Below the pieces are notes generated by a model. It saw only the letters and a program-made list of their open reading frames with translations, was not told the DNA's origin and made no database searches. From positions 62,001 to 126,000 of the forward strand of contig NZ_PREZ01000006.1 of assembly GCF_002926065.1 (NCBI RefSeq): a stretch of DNA of 64,000 bases, written 5' to 3'. This DNA is from Jeotgalibacillus proteolyticus (GTDB lineage: Bacteria > Bacillota > Bacilli > Bacillales > Jeotgalibacillaceae). Position numbers and translations under genes: made by a program. This document shows positions 9,872 through 17,555 of the stretch, in pieces; the stretch's first letter is position 1; every line of letters starts with the position of its first letter.

Positions 9872-10296
9872 ACACATGCCTTCCCTTGTCTTTCAACAGC
9901 TTTTCCATCGAGAAAGGTATGAATAACCCGGCTTGGCGGAACGGTCATAACCAACAGCTCTCCAGTTCCAAACTCTACTCCGATCCGGTCAAAGCGTGGG
10001 CTGATGGAAGGCTTTGTTTCCTCCTGAATTTTTTGTTTTAGCATCTCAATATTTAAATTAGCCGGTACGCCTAAAATGGTTTTTTCATATCCCTTGACCC
10101 GGTCAGCGATCCCAAATACCACGCTGCCTCCTCCTCCATTTGTCAGGCAAATCGCATAATGGATCATTTTCCTTACATTATCTTCAAGGGCACGAGTGCT
10201 CCATTGCTTAAAGTCCAAATCCTGTCCTTCAAAATCATCAGCGATATGTACATCTAAACGGTAGACCAACTGCATGATTTCATGGATGCTTTTCAT
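9859..10296 (-). CDS. Short AlbA_2/Schlafen-type putative DNA-binding protein
   Basis: This 145-residue protein matches the AlbA_2 (AAA_4, Schlafen-like) domain. The features are the LDFKQW start of the fold, the ICLTNGGGGSVVFGI core that resembles the ANG.GG...GI signature, and the later LLVMTVPPS strand. Most proteins with this domain continue for 200 or more residues with a winged-helix C-terminus; this one stops at VPIK directly after the domain, so it is either a compact form or a truncated remnant. The ribosome site AGGAGGAATTGGA precedes ATG at 10296. It may bind DNA or RNA; the role is unknown. The stop codon lies in a 14-bp inverted repeat. Confidence 0.75.
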   Translation of the reverse strand: MKSIHEIMQLVYRLDVHIADDFEGQDLDFKQWSTRALEDNVRKMIHYAICLTNGGGGSVVFGIADRVKGYEKTILGVPANLNIEMLKQKIQEETKPSISPRFDRIGVEFGTGELLVMTVPPSRVIHTFLDGKAVERQGKACVPIK

Positions 10297-10587
10297 TCCA
10301 ATTCCTCCTGCTTAACATAAAATGATCTATTTTGAGCGAGCTAGCCAGCCGCCCTTTCTCTCAGAATAACCTGCACAAATGAAAGCAGTACCCCGATTAA
10401 GAAAAAATAAGTGTACCTACTAATACGTTACTGCTTATTAGGATATTACAATTGAAATTATGCCTGATTTTTTCTCTATTTTTTCCCGAAAATTTTAGAG
10501 TAACCAGGGAAGGTATATTGTATGATTAAGCTGTCAGGATTTAAATGTTTTTTCATACTTAGTTCACCTAAAAAGGGAGATGAGAAA

Positions 10588-11382
10588 ATGAATAATCATG
10601 AAATTGATTACACGCTTTATGGGGATGACATGCAGTTTGTTGAGGTGGAGCTTGATCCGCAGGAGGCCGTTATTGCAGAAGCAGGAAGCTTAATGATGAT
10701 GGATGATGGCATTAAAATGGAAGCGATCTTCGGAGACGGCTCCTCAAACCAGGGAGGACTGATAGGAAAGCTGATCGGTGCAGGCAAAAGGGTGATTACC
10801 GGGGAAAGCTTATTTATGACAGCCTTTACAAATGAAGGTTTCGGTAAAAAGCATGTCAGCTTTGCCTCTCCGTACCCGGGGAAAATAATTCCGATGGATT
10901 TAAGTGAGCTGGATGGAAAGCTGATTTGTCAGAAAGACGCCTTTTTAGCTTCTGCAAAAGGGGTTTCGCTCGGCATTGAATTTCAGCGAAAGCTAGGCAC
11001 TGGTTTTTTTGGCGGTGAGGGTTTTATTATGCAAAAGCTTGAAGGTGACGGTATGGCTTTTATCCATGCAGGAGGTACGATTCACAAAAAGGAGCTTGCC
11101 CCTGGTGAGAAGCTGCGTGTAGATACCGGCTGCCTTGTCGCAATGACCGGAGAGGTTGATTACAATATTGAGTTTGTCGGAGGAGTTAAAACAGCCCTAT
11201 TTGGCGGTGAAGGTGTATTTTTAGCTACTCTTCAAGGTCCGGGTTCTGTTTGGATTCAATCTCTGCCGTTCAGCAGACTGGCAAGCCGTGTCTTTTCAGC
11301 AATGCCTCATAAAGGCGGCTCGAAGGATGAGGGCAGCATTGCAGGAGGGCTATTTGATATTTTGGGCGGCGACCGGCGATAA
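10588..11382 (+). CDS. AIM24/TIGR00266 family protein
   Basis: This protein of 264 residues belongs to the AIM24 family, a beta-rich fold of unclear bacterial function. Typical segments are EAVIAEAGSLMMMDDGI, the glycine-rich SLFMTAFTNEG, FHAGG-like AFIHAGGTIHKKEL, and DTGCLVAMTGEVDYNIEFVGG. The frame is open 66 bases further upstream, but AAAGGGAGA sits at 10572-10580 before the ATG at 10588, so that start is preferred. It is transcribed alone and has a terminator. No membrane segment or signal sequence is present. Confidence 0.85.
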   Translation: MNNHEIDYTLYGDDMQFVEVELDPQEAVIAEAGSLMMMDDGIKMEAIFGDGSSNQGGLIGKLIGAGKRVITGESLFMTAFTNEGFGKKHVSFASPYPGKIIPMDLSELDGKLICQKDAFLASAKGVSLGIEFQRKLGTGFFGGEGFIMQKLEGDGMAFIHAGGTIHKKELAPGEKLRVDTGCLVAMTGEVDYNIEFVGGVKTALFGGEGVFLATLQGPGSVWIQSLPFSRLASRVFSAMPHKGGSKDEGSIAGGLFDILGGDRR

Positions 11383-11394
11383 GGCTCTATCCTT

Positions 11395-11429
11395 CAGGGA
11401 AACTCCTATTAGCAGGGTTTCCCTTTTTT
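11395..11429 (+). terminator. Terminator of the AIM24-family gene
   Basis: AGGGAAAC pairs with GTTTCCCT across a loop of about ten bases, and TTTTTT follows. It lies 12 bases after the stop codon. Confidence 0.85.
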
Positions 11430-11727
11430 ATTGGCTGTAAATAAAGATCGCCGATGTCAGTCTGTTGTTTTTGTCTCTATTCCTAATGAATATCATGGCC
11501 GCTCTTATCGGCTGACAAAACCAAATCAAATTTATTTCATATCAACATAATTCACCTCAACTAAATCCTATCCTCAATAATTTATAATTACATTTTTCCT
11601 CTCCAAGAAGGTTTTTTAAAATAAATATTTTAAATAGGAAGAAACGTGAACCCGTTGAAAACTCTACGTTTTCTTTGACTTTCGCTGGGTAAGCACTCCT
11701 ATATAGGAAAAAAACAGGAGGGATTGT
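11430..11727 (+). promoter_or_regulatory. Upstream region of the gamma-glutamyltransferase gene
   Basis: About 300 bases without a convincing gene. A perfect palindrome TCCTATATAGGA lies at 11697-11708, and TTGACT at 11676-11681 with CTATAT 18 bases later could be a sigma-A promoter overlapping it. The ribosome site CAGGAGGG follows at 11715-11722. No riboswitch was recognised. Confidence 0.35.
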
Positions 11728-13369
11728 GTGACGTTAAATAAAGGTGGAAGCTTCGAATTTCTTCAAACCGGAAGACCGGCAGCAAAAGGGAAAAATGGTG
11801 CTGTCTCTTCTCCTCACTACTTAGCTACTCAAGCTGGACAAGAGATTATCAAAAAAGGAGGCCATGCGGTAGAAGGAGCTATCGCTGTCAATGCCGTCCT
11901 ATGTGTTGTATATCCTCATATGGCTGGCCTTGGCGGCGATTTATTCTCCTTGATTTGGGACCAAAAAGACAAGGACGTTACGGCATTGAATGGAAGCGGC
12001 CGTTCAGGTTCGGAGGCTTTGAGAAGCTTTTATCACGAAAAAGGCTATGACACGATACCAAGCAGAGGGCCCCTATCAGCTAATACTGTGCCAGGGACCG
12101 TTGATGCCTGGTGGACAATGCATCAGCGTTACGGAAAGCTTAAATGGGAGGAGCTGTTTGAAACAGCCATTCATTACGCTGAAAAAGGGTTCCCTGTATC
12201 AGAGAAATTCAGCAGATTTATACACGAAAAGCAGGAAGTGATTGAACAGTATCCATCCACTAAGTCCGTTTTTCTTCCAAATGGTCAGCCTTTAAAAACG
12301 GGTGAGGTGCTCATACAGCGGGATCTCGCTTGGTCTTTAAAGCTTATTGCAGCAGAAGGGCGAAAAGCGTTTTACGAAGGGGACATCGCTAAAAAATTAG
12401 TACAGTCCCTACAAGAAAGTGAAGGTTTGCTTACAGAGGATGACCTTAAAAATCATGAAAGCAACTGGGAGAAGCCTCTTTCAACTGATTATAGGGGCTA
12501 TCAGGTTTATGAGGTTCAGCCTAATACACAGGGAATTGCTACTCTTATGATGCTGAATATCTTAAGGCAGAAGGATATTACTGCTCTTGGTGACAATACC
12601 CCTGGCTATTACCATCTCTTAACGGAAGCAGCTAAGCTCTCCTTCTATTACAGGGATCAATGGGTAACAGACCCTGACTTCAAAAACATTCCAATGGAAG
12701 AATTACTTTCAGAGGAGCAATCTGCCTCCATTCTCTCCAAAATTTCAGATGATGCCGGTTGACGAGCTCGACTCTCTTCCTGAGGTTGCCTCAAGCAGGG
12801 ATACCACTTATATGTGCGTAGCTGATCAGGAAGGAAATTGTATTTCTCAGATTCAAAGCATCTACCATGAATTCGGTTCAGGGTTTATCCCCGAAGGCTG
12901 TGGTTTTTTACTACAAAATAGAGGGTCTTTCTTTAGCTTGGATAAAGAGCACCCAAATACGTTAGAACCAAACAAACGCACCTTCCATACGATTATTCCG
13001 GCAATGGCGACAAAAAATGGCCGACCGTATATGCTGTTTGGAACAATGGGCGGCGAAGGACAGCCGCAAACACAATGCGCCTTGCTTACACGGGTTGTAG
13101 ATTTTGGCTATGATGTACAGCAGGCCATTGAGGCGCCGAGGTGGCTCTTTGGACGAACATGGGGCGATTCGAGCTCAACCTTGAAGCTTGAGGGGAGAAT
13201 CCCCGATGCTGTAACGATGAAGCTAAGCGACTTAGGTCATGAAGTAGAGCGAGTAGAGGGTTACTCTCAAACAATGGGACATGCTCAAGCTATTTTAATT
13301 GATGAAAAAACAGGCATCTATTCCGCCGGAGCCGATCCGCGCGGAGACGGAATCGCCTTGTCGTGGTAA
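11728..13369 (+). pseudogene. Gamma-glutamyltransferase family protein, split by a frameshift
   Basis: Two overlapping frames together make one normal-length gamma-glutamyltransferase (about 545 residues). The first (11728-12762, GTG start, CAGGAGGG ribosome site) carries the large-subunit part: SPHYLATQAG, AGLGGDLFS, LNGSGRSG and GPLSANTVPGTVDAW. The second (open from about 12668, ATG at 12749, to 13369) carries SSRDTTYMCVADQEGN, whose second-block Thr is the expected autoprocessing site and nucleophile, then GSGFIPEGCG and MGGEGQPQTQ. The reading shifts by +1 near 12750-12760, about 15 residues before the processing Thr. Removing one base in CCGGTT would give a smooth join. There is no ribosome site before the second ATG, so true two-gene expression is unlikely. 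The family transfers or hydrolyses gamma-glutamyl groups. Confidence 0.85.
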
Positions 13370-13372
13370 ATC

Positions 13373-13399
13373 AAGCAGAGGGCTCATAGCCCTCTGCTT
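13373..13399 (+). terminator. Strong hairpin between the transferase and permease genes
   Basis: AAGCAGAGGGCT and its exact complement form a 12-bp stem on a three-base loop, four bases after the stop codon. No long T-tract follows, so it may attenuate rather than fully stop read-through into the permease gene. Confidence 0.6.
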
Positions 13400-13429
13400 A
13401 CTACTTCTTAGAGAAAGGTTGCTGAAAAA

Positions 13430-15046
13430 ATGGAGCACTCATTACCGATCGATTTATTTCACTGGGGGATGGCCATTCTGCCTCTCGTTCTTCTGCTTAT
13501 CATGCTCGTTGCGCTGAAATGGTCAGGCGCTGTTTCAGGCTGGACCGCATTCGGAGTGGCTTTACTTATCGCTCTATTTCTTTTTAGAGCCCCGCTTAGT
13601 AATGTTTCAGTAGGATTCGGCAAAGGCTTATGGGAGGCATTTTTTATCCTTTTAGTCGTCTGGCCGGCTCTTCTGCTTTATCAGGTTACAAGAGAATCCC
13701 GGTCCTTTTTAGTGATTCGGGAAGGCATCCAAAAACATAGTAAAAATTATTTGTTTCTGGTTTTAGCCTTCGGGTGGGTTTTTGCTTCCTTCCTGCAGGG
13801 AATTGCCGGCTTTGGCGCTCCCATTGCCGTTGTAGCTCCGCTGCTAATTGGAATTGGGGTGAAGCCCGTCATAGCAGTGGTCATTCCATTGATTGGCCAT
13901 GCATGGGCTAATATGATGGGAACACTTGCAGTCGGATGGATTGCGACAATCAATTCAGTCGAAATCGCAGATCAGGGACTGACCCTTCTTTATACAGGTG
14001 TTTTACTATGGATTCCGAATATACTGGCAGGTCTTATTATTTGCTGGCTGTTCGGTAAGTGGAAAGCCATTAAAGAAGGATTTATTGCTGTTATTATTAT
14101 TTCTGTTATCCATGGAGGAGGACAGTTAATTCTAACTCAGGTTAATCCCACGTTAAGCAACTTCATACCTGCTACTCTAGCACTTGGCGCACTGTTTCTT
14201 CTTGCACGTATGGATCGCTACAAGGAAAAATCAAAACTACAGGATGATACAGATATACTGGAAGATTCGTCTGATTCTGAGGAAGAGGAAGAAAAAACAC
14301 CAAAAATGTCTCTGCACAAGGCATTCATGCCTTATTATGTGCTGACGGGCTTATCGATCTTAATGCTGGGGATTCCATTTATCCACGATTTCCTGGATCA
14401 ATTTGAATTTGGACCTCCATTCCCGGCGATTGAGACAGGCTATGGCTTTGAAATAGAAGGAGAAGGATCTTATTCTCCAATTGCTCCTTTAACACACCCG
14501 GGGCTTTACCTTTTCATCTCCTCTATTTTTGCTTATTTCTGGTACCGCAAAAGGGAATTGTACAATCAAGATAGCACGAAAAATATCCTGAGCGGTGTAA
14601 AAGGAAATGCTGTAGGTGCTTCTTTGGCGATCATGGGATTCTTAACCATGACTGAAGTAATGGATAGTTCAGGACAGACCACCGTCGTGGCACTTGGAAT
14701 TGCAGAGGTCTCGCCTCCAACTGTCTATGTTGCATTAGCTTCTTTTCTTGGTGTAACCGGAGCATTTATGACCTCGTCCAATACGTCGTCAAATGTTCTA
14801 TTTTCCCCTCTTCATGGATCTGTCGTACAATCGATGGATTCTTTGCGAATGGAACAGGTAATTGCCGCTCAATCTGCCGGTGGTGCCATTGGTAACTCAA
14901 TTGCCCCTGCAAATGTCATTTTGGGAACCAGCACAGCAGGCATTAAAGGGAAGGATTCCGAAGTGCTGAAAATCACTTTAGTCTTCGCGATGATCTCTAC
15001 AGCACTTGTTGCCGGTGTAAGTGTTCTGTTCCACCTATTTGGATAG
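13430..15046 (+). CDS. L-lactate permease family transporter
   Basis: This 538-residue inner-membrane protein belongs to the LctP/LldP family, which takes up L-lactate, D-lactate or glycolate with protons. It has about 12-14 hydrophobic segments. The family signatures are FLQGIAGFGAPIAVVAPLLIGIG and PLIGHAWANMMGTLAVGW in the first half, and FLGVTGAFMTSSNTSSNVLF with QSAGGAIGNSIAPANVILG in the second. A cytoplasmic acidic loop (DSSDSEEEEE, about residues 282-291) splits the halves. The upstream neighbour is the broken gamma-glutamyltransferase gene. The exact substrate is not certain; no lactate-oxidation genes are next to it, although ldh lies 10 kb away. Confidence 0.88.
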   Translation: MEHSLPIDLFHWGMAILPLVLLLIMLVALKWSGAVSGWTAFGVALLIALFLFRAPLSNVSVGFGKGLWEAFFILLVVWPALLLYQVTRESRSFLVIREGIQKHSKNYLFLVLAFGWVFASFLQGIAGFGAPIAVVAPLLIGIGVKPVIAVVIPLIGHAWANMMGTLAVGWIATINSVEIADQGLTLLYTGVLLWIPNILAGLIICWLFGKWKAIKEGFIAVIIISVIHGGGQLILTQVNPTLSNFIPATLALGALFLLARMDRYKEKSKLQDDTDILEDSSDSEEEEEKTPKMSLHKAFMPYYVLTGLSILMLGIPFIHDFLDQFEFGPPFPAIETGYGFEIEGEGSYSPIAPLTHPGLYLFISSIFAYFWYRKRELYNQDSTKNILSGVKGNAVGASLAIMGFLTMTEVMDSSGQTTVVALGIAEVSPPTVYVALASFLGVTGAFMTSSNTSSNVLFSPLHGSVVQSMDSLRMEQVIAAQSAGGAIGNSIAPANVILGTSTAGIKGKDSEVLKITLVFAMISTALVAGVSVLFHLFG

Positions 15047-15053
15047 CAGCTTG

Positions 15054-15083
15054 CCCCCTGACAATAGTCAGGGGGTTGTTTTT
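15054..15083 (+). terminator. Terminator of the lactate permease gene
   Basis: CCCCCTGAC and GTCAGGGGG form a perfect 9-bp stem on a four-base loop, followed by TTGTTTTTT. It runs directly into the candidate NagR-type operator of the next gene. Confidence 0.92.
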
Positions 15084-15084
15084 T

Positions 15085-15100
15085 ATTGGTATAGACATCT
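15085..15100. promoter_or_regulatory. Candidate NagR/DRE-type operator
   Basis: ATTGGTATAGACATCT closely resembles the B. subtilis NagR (YvoA) site, recalled as ATTGGTATAGAYMACT, and the related DasR element of Streptomyces. It lies 120 bases before a gene whose product resembles NagR, so autoregulation is likely. A second perfect dyad, TTATCA-ATA-TGATAA, follows at 15104-15118. Confidence 0.6.
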
Positions 15101-15220
15101 ATATTATCAATATGATAAAGTAAGCTTATTTAAAGAGAGAACACTTACCGGGAGAGACTTTCCTGTGAGCTAAAATTGCTAAAGAGAAAAGGATCATTTC
15201 ATATAGAAAGGAATAGATAA

Positions 15221-15940
15221 ATGCTAAATAAAAAATCCCCTCTTCCGCTGTATGCGCAAATAGAAGAAAACATAAAAGGGCAGATTCAGGAAGGTGCCTT
15301 TAAGCCCGGTGATCCGATACCTTCTGAACGTGAGCTGACCAGTACCTATCAGGTCAGCAGAATGACCGTGCGCCAGGCTGTACTTAATCTTGTAAAGAAT
15401 GGTCTTCTTTATCGGGAAAAAGGCAAGGGTACGTTTGTTTCAGAAGAAAAAATTGAACAGCCGCTTCAAGGTCTGACCAGCTTTACAGAAGATATGCGCT
15501 CACGTGGAATGGAGCCGGGAAATGAGTTAATCAGCTTTGAACGGGTCATTCCCTCTTTTGATATTGCAGATAAGCTTGGATTAGAAATACAGGAAGAAGT
15601 GTTCTTTGTTAAGCGAATTCGCTATGCTGATCATAAGCCGATGGCGATCGAATCTACTTATTTACCAAGTAAGCTTTTTCCCGCCCTTACTGAACAAGTG
15701 GTTCAGGGCTCACTTTATGATTATATAGCCAGCCAGATGCTGATAATTGGTCAGGCCTCTCAATCGATTGAAGCAGGACTGGCGTCCACAGATGAAGCAG
15801 AACTCCTTCAAATAGAAGAGCCTTCAGCGGTTTTAAAAATTGAACGGCTCAGCTATTTAACCACCGGCACCCCTTTTGAAGTGGTTCACAGCACTTACAG
15901 GGCAGACCGTTACAAGTTTCGCAGTGAAATCAAGCGTTAG
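15221..15940 (+). CDS. GntR/HutC-family regulator, NagR (YvoA)-like
   Basis: This 239-residue repressor has an N-terminal winged helix-turn-helix (SERELTSTYQVSRMTVRQAVLNL, about residues 32-55) and a C-terminal UTRA effector domain (about 90-235). The pattern GLLYREKGKGTFVS followed by LQGLTSFTEDMRSRGMEPG is almost identical to that of NagR of B. subtilis, which senses glucosamine 6-phosphate or GlcNAc 6-phosphate and represses GlcNAc use. A DRE-like site in its own upstream region supports this. No nagA, nagB or sugar transporter gene is nearby, so its targets would be elsewhere. The ribosome site AGAAAGGAAT precedes ATG at 15221. Confidence 0.85.
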   Translation: MLNKKSPLPLYAQIEENIKGQIQEGAFKPGDPIPSERELTSTYQVSRMTVRQAVLNLVKNGLLYREKGKGTFVSEEKIEQPLQGLTSFTEDMRSRGMEPGNELISFERVIPSFDIADKLGLEIQEEVFFVKRIRYADHKPMAIESTYLPSKLFPALTEQVVQGSLYDYIASQMLIIGQASQSIEAGLASTDEAELLQIEEPSAVLKIERLSYLTTGTPFEVVHSTYRADRYKFRSEIKR

Positions 15941-16008
15941 ACGGTATTCCCCTCCAAGAACATGGCAAAACTGGATTGGTAGATACTTAACTGCCTGGAG
16001 GTTTTGCT

Positions 16009-16722
16009 ATGATCGAGGTTTTAAAGGACATCCTGCTGGTTGTCGGACGTATTGCCACGATTGTTCCGCTTATGCTGATCATGACACTTTATATGGGTAA
16101 GCGGGCCATTGGTGAGCTGCCGGTTTTTGATTTTCTTATTATCCTGACTCTTGGAGCAGTCGTCGGAGCGGATATTGCTGATCCTGATATCCACCATCTC
16201 CCTACTGCAGCAGCAATAATTTTTCTGGCAGTATTCCAGCGCCTTGTCGCGAGATGGAAAATATCCAACCGGAAACTAGGGCAATTCATCACATTCGAGC
16301 CCACAGTAGTCGTGCAAAATGGTGTTTTACTTGATCAAAACATGAAAAAAATTAATTACTCTATCAATAATATTCTTCAAATGCTAAGAGAAAAGGATGT
16401 ATTTGACCTTCAGGATGTGGAGACCGCCATTGTAGAAGCAAATGGCTCCTTAAGTGTGTTAAAAAAGCCGCCCCTCTCCCCTTCCGGCATTTCTGCTGAA
16501 AAGCCCTCTCCAATTGCTTTCCCCGTCATGATGGACGGAACGATTTATCCAAAAGTGTTAGAACATTTTAATGTAGATGAAGCCTGGCTGAGAAAGCAGC
16601 TTGCTGAACAAGGGATATCAGATGAGAAGAACATATTTTACGCATCAATCAATCCTGACTTAAAGCTGCATATTTCATTAAAAAATGAAGGAGAGCTTAA
16701 GGTTCCTCCGTTTTTTCATTAG
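16009..16722 (+). CDS. DUF421 membrane protein (YetF/YrbG-like)
   Basis: This 237-residue protein has three N-terminal membrane segments (about residues 8-28, 38-55 and 60-80) that contain the family motif MGKRAIGELPVFDFLIILTLGAVVGADIADP. A cytoplasmic DUF421 domain follows, with TVVVQNGVLLDQNMKK and a DVETAIVEANGSLSVLKK block. The function of the family is not firmly known; some members are spore or germination related. TGGAGG lies seven bases before ATG at 16009. It is downstream of the NagR-like gene in the same direction and may be co-transcribed. Confidence 0.85.
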   Translation: MIEVLKDILLVVGRIATIVPLMLIMTLYMGKRAIGELPVFDFLIILTLGAVVGADIADPDIHHLPTAAAIIFLAVFQRLVARWKISNRKLGQFITFEPTVVVQNGVLLDQNMKKINYSINNILQMLREKDVFDLQDVETAIVEANGSLSVLKKPPLSPSGISAEKPSPIAFPVMMDGTIYPKVLEHFNVDEAWLRKQLAEQGISDEKNIFYASINPDLKLHISLKNEGELKVPPFFH

Positions 16723-16747
16723 GAATTAAAAAAAAGAGGTGTTTCAC

Positions 16748-17290
16748 ATGCTAAACATCGAGATTAGAACACCAAAAGCTGAGGAAAGAAAACAGTTAAA
16801 TCAATTTTTTGAAACGGTGATCACTGATACGTTTAGCAAAGAAGGCATAGGTCATCAAACAGAGGATATCAAAGAAGAAATAAGCACGAAGAAAAACTTC
16901 TTAGAAAGCTATTTCACCAGCAACGGAAAGGAAAGATTTTTCCTGATTGCCCTTTCGAATGGAAAAATGATCGGTTCGATTGAATTTGGTCCGGCAAGTG
17001 ACCTCATAAAGGAATGCACGACCAACGCCTATAGCAGACTAATGGAAATAGGAACAGTCTTTGTTCATCCGGACTTTCAACGAAACGGTGTAGGAAACCT
17101 GATGCTGAAGTGCATTTATAAAGAGCTTCAGAAAAGGGGCATTGTAGAATTTTGCCTGGACAGCGGATATACGAGTGCACAAAAAATATGGATGAAGAAA
17201 TTTGGACCGCCTGATTATTTGTTAAAGGATTATTGGGGAGAAGGGTTTGACCATATGATTTGGAAAAAGGAAGTTAAGGATTGTTTGTGA
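16748..17290 (+). CDS. GNAT family N-acetyltransferase
   Basis: This 180-residue protein has the GNAT fold. The acetyl-CoA-binding segment is in VFVHPDFQRNGVGNLMLKCIYKEL (motif A, pattern Q-R-x-G-x-G-x-x), preceded by FFLIALSNGKMIGSIEFG. The C-terminal part (FGPPDYLLKDYWGEGFDHMIWKK) suggests a small-molecule acceptor, which is unknown. AAGAGGTG at 16734-16741 sets the start at ATG 16748; the GTG nine bases earlier overlaps that site. It lies 25 bases after the DUF421 gene, so the two may share a transcript. Confidence 0.82.
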   Translation: MLNIEIRTPKAEERKQLNQFFETVITDTFSKEGIGHQTEDIKEEISTKKNFLESYFTSNGKERFFLIALSNGKMIGSIEFGPASDLIKECTTNAYSRLMEIGTVFVHPDFQRNGVGNLMLKCIYKELQKRGIVEFCLDSGYTSAQKIWMKKFGPPDYLLKDYWGEGFDHMIWKKEVKDCL

Positions 17291-17350
17291 TGACGCATAG
17301 CATCACACCAGCCATCAGCGCTTGATCAAGATTTGGATAATAAGAAGAAA

Positions 17351-17520
17351 AGAGGTTGAGATAAATGGAAGATTGTCTTAACTTCTTTCGCCCGGTTCAC
17401 TGCGCTTCAGATGGACGCTTTCCGCGGGGCGGGGCTTGAGCTAACTTGCTTTCAGCAAGTGGGTCTCAAGCTCCCGCTTCTTCCCGCTGGAGTCGCCACC
17501 TTCCGCTCCGTTTCCCTCAC
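17351..17520 (+). repeat. Dispersed hairpin repeat, single copy in plus orientation
   Basis: The core GCTTTCCGCGGGGCGGGG to CCCGCTGGAGTC matches the 188-bp tandem units, but the flanks differ: CCCGGTTCACTGCGCTTCAG on the left and CGCCACCTTCCGCTCCG on the right. The same flanks occur in reverse at 24.9-25.1 kb. Inner arms ACTTGC/GCAAGT and outer GCTTGAG/CTCAAGC form a nested hairpin. It sits between the convergent GNAT and acyl-CoA synthetase genes and has no coding content. Confidence 0.88.
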
Positions 17521-17555
17521 GTTTTTAAAATTATCGTTAAGTCCCGGATCCTTCT

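Noticed and set aside
11430-11530. Short plus-strand frame after the AIM24 gene
   Set aside because: It runs out of the terminator, has no start codon with a ribosome site and could be chance.
12740-12762. Programmed frameshift in the gamma-glutamyltransferase gene
   Set aside because: No slippery heptamer in the right phase and no Shine-Dalgarno-like stimulator was seen; a simple one-base error explains it better.
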